In this document: positions 56,057 through 64,000 of the stretch, one piece after another | Layout of the letters: each line of letters begins with the position of its first letter | Position numbering within the stretch: position 1 is the stretch's first letter | Source: Isoetes taiwanensis | Lineage: Eukaryota; Streptophyta; Lycopodiopsida; Isoetales; Isoetaceae | NCBI GenBank assembly: GCA_021234155.1 | Contig: JAJEKV010000263.1 | Span: forward strand, 250,001-314,000 | Direction: 5' to 3' | Length of the DNA stretch: 64,000 nt | Made by a program: the position numbers and the translations under genes | The notes under the pieces: generated by a model | Seen by the model: only the letters and a program-made list of their open reading frames with translations | Told to the model about the DNA's origin: nothing | Databases searched by the model: none

Positions 56057-56514
56057 CTAAAGCTTAATTCCATTTCTGAAAATTTTTCTGCATTGACATG
56101 CTTTAGCATTTAAAGCAGAGTCTATGTTAACGCCCAACATGCTCTTAAACCCAAATTTTTGTGCCAAGAAAATAATGATATCCTTCATTACAACCAATAT
56201 TAAGGCAAACCCCATTTTCAAACCAATTTTTTTTCGAAAAAAGATGAAGCCGAAGGGTGGAATGGCCAATACTATAATCGGAATATCGATCCTCGTTTCC
56301 GCCGCCAGATTTGCACATTGAGTAGTTAACCCCTTTGAATGTAAGAAGAAAATATGAAAGAGGGCAAACGAGTTTGTCTATTCATACTGCTCATTACGGC
56401 CTCAAGAACCGCATCTCCAAAGCCAAAAAAAAAAGAGATAATTTTTAAATGATTCATGAGAGCCATTTGAATCCATTTGAATCCATGCTTTTGTTGTGAA
56501 ATAAGATCCGCCAT
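56057..56514 (-). pseudogene. Possible small membrane protein gene, one frameshift
   Basis: From an ATG at 56514: MADLISQQKHGFKWIQMALM, NHLKIISFFFGFGDAVLEAV, MSSMNRQ... After a one-base frame change near 56335 it continues GLTTQCANLAAETRIDIPII, VLAIPPFGFIFFRKKIGLKM, GFALILVVMKDIIIFLAQKF and ends FRNGIKL (stop at 56057). Joined, this would be about 150 residues with three or four hydrophobic segments and basic loops, plausible as a real membrane protein. I recognise no family. The frame change could also hide a short intron, though I see no clear donor. Confidence 0.35.
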
Positions 56515-56739
56515 ATTTTTTTCGCTACTCTGCACCTAACCGGCCTCGATTTTTGCTCGACGTTTTGAAGTTGCCTATCATCGAGTTTTACGGAAGATCA
56601 ACACAAGAAAAATAAAAGAAGACCGGATCGCCATTAGTTACCGCCATAGCCTTCCACCTTTTGCTCCCACCTTCGCGTCGGATCCACAAAGCGGTTGTTT
56701 CATGCTTCCTATCCGCTCCACCTCCGCTTGAACGATGCA

Positions 56740-57195
56740 GGGAAACAAGGCAAGGCAAGTCGACTTGGAAACAAGGTAAAAGGCAAGTTTAACAGAGAAA
56801 AAAGGCATGGCGGCAAGGCAATCGGCAAGTCGAACTTATTCGAACCACCTCCGGCTAGGCAAGCCTGCTAGAAAAAGGCTTGTTATACACGGTGTTCTAG
56901 CCATGGAGCTTCTACAGTAAAATATGCTAATATGTATGCCGGTGTCCTTGAAGGCGTCTTTGAGGCGGGCGCTAACGCCCCAAAGCCAGAAGTCCGTCAA
57001 GGCCATGACCAATCCTTGGCATGCCGAGGTAACTCGGGCGCTCCTCAACCGTGGTTGAGTTCCAAAGAAGCGAAGCTTTTAGGCTATGGAGGCTGGACTT
57101 GTGGAAGTAGCGCTTCTTCGTCACCAGATAAAAGGCGACCTGGAAACATGGCGGCAAAGGCAAAGTCGAAGGCGGCAATGCAAAACCCATGGCGG
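56740..57195. repeat. GGCAA-rich low-complexity stretch
   Basis: Repeated GGCAAGGCAA, GGCGGCAA and AACAAGGCAAG motifs at 56745-56830 and 57145-57200, with coding-like but unrecognised sequence between. Frames on both strands are open because of the biased composition. Confidence 0.45.
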
Positions 57196-57454
57196 CAACA
57201 CAAAATTTGCTCGATCTGCCAGACATTCAAATTAGGACCCGAATCAAGATCTCCGCCGTTCATCTCTGCCCTTAAAAATATGCCATATTTTAATTTTCAC
57301 ATGCTACGAACTTAATATTTTTTATCAATTCATTACTCCTAGCATAGTTTAGATCACTCTAACATAGATTAAACATTACACGAATTTAAGAAAAGTTTGC
57401 TCATAAAGGCCCTCTTCTGGTTTTTCCTAGCCCTACAGTTGTTAACGGCCCGTA

Positions 57455-57563
57455 GGCGGCGAACATAAAATGGATTTGCTCCAGTTAGTTTCAGATTTGC
57501 TCCAAAGAAGATGGCAACCGGATTTGTGGGTCGGTGTTTCCTTGTTTTCTACTTCCACAAGAG
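57455..57563 (+). repeat. Left arm of an approximately 110-bp inverted duplication
   Basis: GGCGGCGAACATAAAATGGA... through GATTTGCTCCAAAGAAGATG to TTTTCTACTTCCACAAGAG is present in inverted orientation at 58521-58630 with moderate divergence. The sequences immediately inside the two arms are not related. Confidence 0.8.
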
Positions 57564-58520
57564 GAGGGCAGCGATGGCAGAGAGCGCTTCATCAAGGATG
57601 GTGCCCGCTTCAGATTTTTGCTTTGACGATATTCGATCCTTGCTTTGAAAATCCGAGAGCAGGATGAGAAGGCGGAGAAGTGGTGCACATGATGTTGGAA
57701 GGATGTTTTGCTGCTGCATTCGTAAATTAGATTTGATATTATTGTCTTGCCTTGAAAAAGAACCAATTGGATCTGCCAAATTCTGCTTCTAATCCTTGCA
57801 ACAGCTCTTAAACGAAGGCCTTGTCTAAGCTATGGCATGACCGATCGGGAAGCTCTTCTTCAAGCCCTACAAAGCATCAAATGGATGGGATCTTTGAATT
57901 TATGATGGTTTCATTTGTTGAATAAGTCGTTAAGAAGTCCAGTTTTGATTTGAAGGGGTGCATGGCAGGTCTTTTGCTCTGCGGAAACAATCTGTGCGTT
58001 TTTTATGCGTGCATGTGGTCTCTACGCTGGCTGGAGCAGAGAGCTCTCTCTGATTTGGGTTTTGCCACGTGTATGGCGAGCAGACCCATGTGCATGATGC
58101 TATTTGGGAAAATTAGATATCCAACGGTTAATAGCTTATTAGAATTTTTTTTATGAACCCATTAGAGTTATGAACCCTGCTTAGACATAATAATACCGTT
58201 TGATAGGAATTATAAAAGCCTGGATTAAAAGATTTGTCTAGGCATTTGCATGTATTCAAGTGCTTTTAGCATGTATAGGGGAATTGCAGTTTGGATGCCA
58301 TTTCGGCACATCGGGATGGGCCCCGCTTATCGCCGATAGCCGGAGAGTTTCCGTGTGCTTGAATGGCGCGCATAAACTCGATTTTACAATATAGAAGTTG
58401 GGGAACATTTTTCTTCTGATGCAGGTCTGCTACTTCGAATGGTAAGAGCTTGAGATCTAGATATGAATCTGACAAATATACAAAGTAAATCCTACGAGTT
58501 ACAGATATGGAAGCGTGAAA

Positions 58521-58630
58521 CTCTTGTGGAAGTAGAAAACAAGGAAACACCCACCCACAACTACGTTGCCATCTTCTTTGGAGCAAAACTGAAACATTTG
58601 GAGCAAATCCGGCTGCATGCTTCGCCGCCC
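58521..58630 (-). repeat. Right arm of the inverted duplication
   Basis: Reverse complement of 57455-57563 with substitutions and small indels, about 960 bp away. The 166-residue minus-strand frame 58766-58266 runs through this arm; it has no recognisable domain and is probably a chance frame or part of a captured gene piece. Confidence 0.8.
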
Positions 58631-58769
58631 ACAGAACCCCCCGGAAGCGGATCGCCCAAACGTCCTCTCCCAAAAAAGCCCCGGCCACGGACAGCAACTC
58701 TCCCACCCGTGAAAGGGTCGGGGAATGTTTTTGGGGTTCATCTTCTAGGGCTTGGCCTCTCCCCATGCA

Positions 58770-59945
58770 GCTTTGAAATCAATTAAACCATTAAAAAATA
58801 TTTCATTAGAAATGGTATTTTTAGGCTATTAATGTTTGAATTGGAATGTTGGAGCCACTTGGCATGTTGGAGCCTAGGTGGCGTGTTTCAATACAAGTCA
58901 AAATGCGCGGGACGGGTGAGTTACCCACCTCGGAACTAAGAATCATCTACGCCAATGGACTCGTGGATGTCGAAAGGCACATGGTCTATAAGGTGGAGCG
59001 GATCTCTGCACAGCCTTTGCGAAAAGGAGTTTCAGTTTTGTTGGTTTTCTGCAGTCATAATTTACTCCAGGTCCTTTAAACAGATGTTTGATTCCCTCCT
59101 TGTTGCTCTTTCTTGCTAGCAGAAAGATATAGGGATGTCTCCTTGATAGGAACATAGTAGTCTGATTTGATTCTAATCTACAGATTCCTCAACCAGATAT
59201 AGGATGATATATGGAATTTTCAGAAACAGCCGAGCTAGGAATTTTCTGGGCGGGACGACGCTTATATATTTTGAGCCAGATGCTTGGAGGTTGTATCTGG
59301 CGGTTGGGCTAATTGTCTAACCAATTCAGGCTGACTGCTATCTATTCCAACAATGCAGCATTTTTGGGGTTACATATACCATTATGTGTACTGGCCGAGT
59401 ATAGATAATGATAGGCTAATTTGAGTGCAATCCACAGTTCCCATGCGCATCATGATCATAAGATATGAAAATCATTCAAAAACATGTGGTTGTTAAAGGG
59501 TTGAATCTATGTGAACACAATAGTAGGAATTGACAAAAAATGATATGCCTGCGGATAACATGAATCCTTTAAACGGGACCAATATGTGATTTTTAACTAA
59601 GCATTGTGGAGATCAATGGAGCTAATCCTGCAGAAGCTTGAATTGTCGGGGTTATAAATACCTAGGGTCAATGCTCAAGCAATATTATGGTCAATGCTTT
59701 TAAAACAATGATTTCTACTAGAGTGTTTTGCATGGTTGTAAAGGTTAGAAATTAAATAAGAAAAGTGACATAACAATTTGCATAAAGTCTCTATCAAAAT
59801 GAACTCAAACTGAAATTTTATTAACTCACAAATTACCCTCATTTGTTTCTTTCTCAACATCAAAGTGATCTAGAGGAAACAACATTTAAAATTGAATACA
59901 TCAAATAATAATGTGGAAGCATAATGTGTGTACATCCACAACTAC
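58770..59945. other. No gene recognised
   Basis: AT-rich sequence with short frames only; no repeat or domain stands out. Confidence 0.35.
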
Positions 59946-59949
59946 AAAC

Positions 59950-61015
59950 TAAGTTTGTCGTCTTCACATGTAAAGTTCTAAGTCGATCATTTGTCTATCT
60001 CCATAATCTCGATATCACAACTATTCTATAGAGATGCACAGATTAAACCTTTTAGAATAAGTTCTATCTTCGATGTCGGGATCCTAAAACTTCGAATCCA
60101 CAAGAAATATTCACAAGCTAATGTACTACTCAAGGTTTCTATAACCTCAACATCGCAATCGTGCACACTTGTAGGACCTGACATTACAAATCTTGAGATC
60201 ATTTCCACCCTAGAAATTGGAACTGTAATTAATATCTCAAATTATGTTTGTTAAGTTTAGATAAAACCACTATAAAATACCATCAACTATAAAGAAAAAA
60301 CCATGAAAGATTTGACTATATAGACTATGTTAGCTTCCATCTTGCGAAGATTGACCAAAGAAACCATGTTAAAAACCACAAGTAATTTAAAGTCATAATA
60401 ACTTAGGAAAGTAGATATAAAACCACACAATGATTTAAATGTTCCATGACAAAACCACTAGCATTCTTTTTGTGAATAAGAAATTGCAAAAGTCAATCAA
60501 CAAACCATATTAAAAACTAGTAACAATTTGGCAAGTCATGTTAGCTTAGAAATTACTATGGAAAACCTCACATGAAAAATGTCGTGGTCTAGAACCATTA
60601 AAGTATTTATAGTCAAAAAACACTAACATTTTGGCATGTCGTGTTTTCTTGCAAAACTAGGATGAAAACCACAAACAAAAACATGTTATTAAACTATATA
60701 AAAAACCTTGAAGTATTACCAGTTAAATCCGCTCTCAAAACCATCTACACATATTAAAAACTAGTAAACATCCCTTCTTACTCTCAATGTTGTAAACCGC
60801 ATGATTAACCATCATGACATGTCAAATCAGTACCAAAAACCTTGATAAAAACCTTTATCACTTTCAAATAACCATATTAGAGTATAAACTAGCATATAAA
60901 ATCACATTCACATTTTAAAAACCACTTCAATATGTGGATTTTATTGAGAAAAAATATTTTTGCTCAGAAAACCACTATCATAGTGGTTTTGTAGTGGTTA
61001 TTTATAATGGTTAAA
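59950..61015. repeat. Degenerate AAAACCA / AACCACTA array
   Basis: Low-complexity sequence with scattered AAAACCA, AAACCACAA and AACCACTA motifs from about 60265 to 60990, ending with a local inverted pair AACCACTATCATAGTGGTT (60968-60986) and TGTAGTGGTTATTTATAATGG. Its motifs are the reverse complement of those in 50960-51880. Confidence 0.45.
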
Positions 61016-61019
61016 TTTT

Positions 61020-61423
61020 TGTGCGCCTTGTGACTGATGGGGAACATTTCTTGGCGTGGAGCAACCCATTTTGATCTTTGCCTGACTCTTTTATTTCTTC
61101 TGCTGTTGAAGCATCACATCCAGATCCTGTTGTGTTCTCGGCTGAGCCTGGGGCAGTGTTTTGTGCTCAAGAGTTTGTTAATAGCATTATCCAGGTTGGA
61201 ACTGAGGCGCATAGGATTGCGGCATCCTTGCGCTTTGCTCAGGCGACATCTTAGAGGGTTTTATGCCTCAATTCAGAATGCTATATCTGCTGTGGAGTGG
61301 GATCATTCTGAGTTGCATATCTTGCGCTCTCATATGAGCCTTGCTAGGGTCTTGCTTGTGCAAGAAATACGGCAACTAGATGAACTTATTAGGCATGCAC
61401 AGAGTGGATCCACTATGAACTGA
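61020..61423 (+). other. Degenerate coding-like region, unrecognised
   Basis: Two frames look coding-like: one reads EASHPDPVVFSAEPGAVFCA, QEFVNSIIQVGTEAHRIAAS (61111-61230), another, the 128-residue frame ending at 61423, contains LHILRSHMSLARVLLVQEIR. A frame change between them could give one protein. No family recognised. It lies directly outside the AACCA-type array, as 50546-50896 does outside the left array. Confidence 0.22.
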
Positions 61424-61724
61424 TCTGTTTACATCTTGTTGTTTCTGTTCTTTTGTGTGGGCTTGAGAGAACTCGTTATGGTTTTATATTGTGGAAATAA
61501 CAGGGTTTTTTATCTTCTAAATGTCGATTGAATGTGTTTCAAAGAAACATGGGGTTGTTTGATGTGTATGATTGCTTTCTTTGGCTATGATTTTGACACG
61601 TGTTGAATTGCATTGCAAGCAGACCCTCTTGTAGCTGCATAATGTGGTCAAAATTCCCAATGCTGTTTTTTTGAAATAATATGTTGATCTTGACTTGTTT
61701 AATTTGTTAGTGGCTTTGCCCCTA

Positions 61725-61765
61725 GGCATACTAGCCATCCCTCTTTCCGGGATTCCTAGTATGCC
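61725..61765. repeat. 10-bp stem hairpin
   Basis: GGCATACTAG and CTAGTATGCC are perfectly inverted with 21 bases between, which contain a second small pair (ATCCC/GGGAT). Function unknown. Confidence 0.6.
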
Positions 61766-61769
61766 CGGA

Positions 61770-62735
61770 TGAGCGTTTAACTCTCTTTGGGGTTGACTCC
61801 CTGTGCTCATAATTTTTTATTTGGTCAAGCTGCTAATTTTCAGATATTGTATTTATTCAATGGTTTAGTGGAATGTTAGGGGTAAGTCAAAGATGGGGGT
61901 TTTGACCCCATCTTGACTTGCATTTGAGGGCTGCAATTCTGCCCCATGGCATATGCTGTGAGATATGCCAGCATCCGATGGCATCACATGCATGCTATGG
62001 AAACAAGGTCCTGCGCACGGAGGGTTGCCCTCCATGGTCGGAGGATGAAGTGGCTTAAATCATTTTTTCAAGTCATGCATGATGATATTGCACTATTTCT
62101 ATTATGTAAAGATAAAGAAAGAACTATGCAATATGGATAATTCCTACTTCAGATAATGCTGATCAGAAGTTATCCCTCGCCGGAGTTGATAGCTTGGATA
62201 TGGAACAGAAAAATGTAAGTATGGATGGATCTCAACCTTGGGGAGATGGAGCTCTGTCTTTGGAAAGAAGTTTTCAGGTTCCAAAGAATTGATTAAGGAG
62301 TCCACCATAATAAACAAACAAGCAAGGGGGCCTCAAATAGCTTTACTGCAACTTATAAGATTCTAAGAGTGGCCCAATTAAAGCTTTAGATGGAATCAAA
62401 TATTGAACTACCAAAGCCATGGTATTAAAAGAAATTTCTCAGAAGAATAGAAGAATACGTACTTTATTTGCATGTTAACATTAGTTTCATAAAATCCAAC
62501 AGGAAGGAAGGATTCTTTGTCAGAGGTGAAAGATAAAAGAGCTCATTCGGCAACTAGAAACTAAAAGCTTCATTTATTGTGAAAGCGGTCCAATCGAAGC
62601 TTTAGATGAAATCAAATCTTAAATTAACGTAGCCACATTTGGGCAAACTGTGAAACTGTGAAATTGTGAACTGCCCTTTCTGTCCAATGCTCACAAGGAA
62701 GCATGCCTCATGTCCTTGATAGTCTCTGTAATATT
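61770..62735. other. No gene recognised; small direct repeat
   Basis: The phrase GGCCCAATTAAAGCTTTAGATGGAATCAAAT (62371) recurs as GGTCCAATCGAAGCTTTAGA... at 62588. A possible exon-like piece (62150-62214, ending at AAT|GTAAGTATGG) has no recognisable product. Confidence 0.35.
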
Positions 62736-62739
62736 GTAG

Positions 62740-63075
62740 AACAATGATTACATCTGTAGCATTTGCTGTATGCATAAAAGCAATAAAAGAGCACGCTTTT
62801 ATAGCATCTGACTATCTAGTGATTGTAATACTTGAGGATTATTTAACTCTGCCATTGCAAGCTAAGGCTGCTGAGTTATCTTCTACGTGAACCTTGTAAA
62901 ACTGTATTATCCAGATGCGAATGAACACCTTAAAGAATTTTCTTCTCCCGAATCTCTGAAGAAACGCATCTTAATATCAATAAAATCACCAACAAAGGAA
63001 TCAGTTGAGGCAAGCACAGTGGTCGAAGAGAATGGTGAAGAAGCATCATGGGGAGAAGAAATCCCAACTGCTGAG
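62740..63075 (+). pseudogene. Phosphoinositide phospholipase C fragment (end of X domain), frameshifted
   Basis: 62750-62880 encodes [20 protein letters not shown] and [20 protein letters not shown], which matches plant PI-PLC ('LxKCLxxIKExAFxASxYPVVxTLEDHLTxxLQAKVAE'). After a frame change of one or two bases near 62885 it continues LYYPDANEHLKEFSSPESLK, KRILISIKSP (62902-62990), the 'YYPxSExLxEFPSPESLKxRIIISTKPP' end of the catalytic X domain, and SWGEEIPTAE, then a donor-like GTGAGTAA at 63076. In the intact enzyme this domain cleaves PIP2 to IP3 and diacylglycerol. The catalytic first half, the Y and C2 domains are absent: the next gene begins 220 bp on. It is a truncated, broken copy. 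Confidence 0.72.
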
Positions 63076-63293
63076 GTGAGTAAATGTAGCAGAAATCCAG
63101 CAGGCTAAATGTATGAAAAAAACCAGCTACGAGTTCCCTGCTTTCTGCTTCATTTACCTTATCTTAGCCTACAGATCCGTAAGAAATCAAATAATTCTAT
63201 TTCACAAAGTTTTCCCGCACATTTACACATGATTCCTTAGTTCTCCCGCACATTTACACATGATTCCTTCGAATCCTGATGAGAACTATTCAA

Positions 63294-64000
63294 CTACTTA
63301 TTAAATAATGCCTCAATTTGTTCGAGTGAACAACCACGAGTTTCAGGCAAAAACTTCTTCACAAATACCACAGCGACAAGTGAATAACCAAAAGCATCCT
63401 GTGAACAAAAACCAATTGTCAATATACTGTATCGTACAAATCCTGTTCCCAAATTATATTGATTGTACCTGCAGGACTCCAATCCAGAAGGAGATTGAAG
63501 CTTAAAGTTACAACCAAAGAACATAGCCAATTGACTAAGGATGCAAAACTGCCAGCCACTGCCTTCACTCGAGAGGGAAAAATCTAGACATGGATAAACA
63601 GGTTGTTAATAAATTACTACGAAGATTGATTAATCTACTTGGTACTTACTTCTCCCAGAATGATCCACGGGATTGCTCCCATGCCAAAAGAAAATGCAGC
63701 AATATAAACCTAAAACATAATGTCTGCATGTTAAGATATAATAGAAGATGTACAATGTGCACACTAAAGTAACACTTACCAATAGACTGCAGAGAACTAC
63801 AATGTTGATAACAGTGCTCATAACACCGTCTGCCTTCAATGTCTAGTTGTATAAACCAAAAACTTCAAATGAGATAAAACGTTGATAAAATTCCAATATA
63901 CGCAAGTGAATTCATAGCCTGACTCCTATTTGACATAGAACAGTGTCTTATTGAAATGCCAAAAACCCTTACCTTTATATAAAAAGAAAGCCCAACCAGG
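63294..64000 (-). CDS. ERD6-like sugar transporter, 3' end (runs off the window)
   Basis: Five minus-strand exons: 64000-63973 (LVGLSFYIK, continues beyond the window), 63842-63780 (TLKADGVMSTVINIVVLCSL), 63709-63650 (VYIAAFSFGMGAIPWIILGE), 63583-63469 (IFPSRVKAVAGSFASLVNWL, VVTLSFNLLLDWSPA) and 63398-63294 (DAFGYSLVAVVFVKKFLPET, RGCSLEQIEALFNK, stop). GxIPWxxxxEIFP, the membrane segment NWLxSxxVxxxFNxLL and the PETRGxSLEQIE end identify the major-facilitator monosaccharide carriers of the ERD6-like/SFP group, which move sugars across the vacuolar membrane. Splice sites are good GT-AG, but the last junction is out of phase: exon 63583-63469 ends in phase 1 while the last exon must be read in phase 0. 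Confidence 0.82.

Noticed and set aside
58266-58766. 166-residue minus-strand protein
   Set aside because: Part of it lies in the inverted duplicated segment whose other copy is in a different frame relation, and no domain is visible.
62150-62214. Additional phospholipase C exon
   Set aside because: It has exon-like borders (donor GTAAGTATGG), but its translation does not match any part of PLC in either frame.

Overview
This window looks like nuclear DNA of a land plant. The host genes have plant-type exon structures with GT-AG introns. They include a calmodulin-like protein, the vacuolar H+-ATPase proteolipid c-double-prime, a bacterial-type S6 ribosomal protein (probably mitochondrial), a jacalin-type lectin, a piece of a phosphoinositide phospholipase C and the 3' end of an ERD6-like sugar carrier. 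The transposon fauna (Ty1/copia, LINE, Tnp2/CACTA-like, PIF/Harbinger, hAT-type MITE, Ulp1-carrying and DUF7869-type genes, tRNA-derived SINEs) and the loose gene spacing would suit a seed-free plant such as a fern, but I cannot fix the lineage from sequence alone.

Layout. 0-4 kb: a possible promoter and tiny first exon, then a jacalin lectin gene on the minus strand. 4-10.8 kb: a degenerate sequence interrupted by a decayed 4.6-kb copia retrotransposon with both LTRs. 10.9-11.4 kb: an intact single-exon calmodulin-like gene on the minus strand. 11.6-18.2 kb: two low-complexity GGGGTATT-type arrays on either side of a broken Tnp2-like transposase. 18.5-23.9 kb: a 422-bp element with 63-bp inverted ends, a small hairpin, a copia pol remnant on the minus strand, a LINE scrap and one copy of a dispersed repeat with tRNA-like boxes. 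24.3-26.5 kb: an intact four-exon V-ATPase c-double-prime gene.

26.9-37.7 kb: transposon-rich, with GGAAACCCTTCC foldbacks at 26.9, 27.3 and 33.5 kb, a decayed minus-strand gene with an Ulp1-like cysteine protease, the second dispersed-repeat copy, a LINE 3' remnant and a decayed DUF7869-type gene. 37.8-42 kb: what looks like the 5' end of a gene, then an approximately 1-kb array of perfect or near-perfect 22-bp palindromes nested in larger hairpins. A LINE reverse transcriptase joins this array at the middle of a palindrome. 43-46.3 kb: a PIF/Harbinger pair (transposase and convergent Myb/SANT-like gene) containing a fresh-looking hAT-type MITE with a perfect 8-bp target duplication. 46.7-47.4 kb: the intact two-exon S6 gene.

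48.7-64 kb: a graveyard of short TTCACATG-ended elements, degenerate AACCA/TGGTT arrays in opposite orientation at about 51 and 60 kb, two in-frame tandem duplications, a textbook SINE with an (ATCT)n tail, an inverted duplication of about 110 bp, a frameshifted phospholipase C scrap and the end of a sugar-transporter gene running off the window.

The host genes do not form a pathway or operon. They are independent genes in a transposon-dominated landscape. The feature least explained by known element types is the palindrome/hairpin array at 38.75-39.79 kb.
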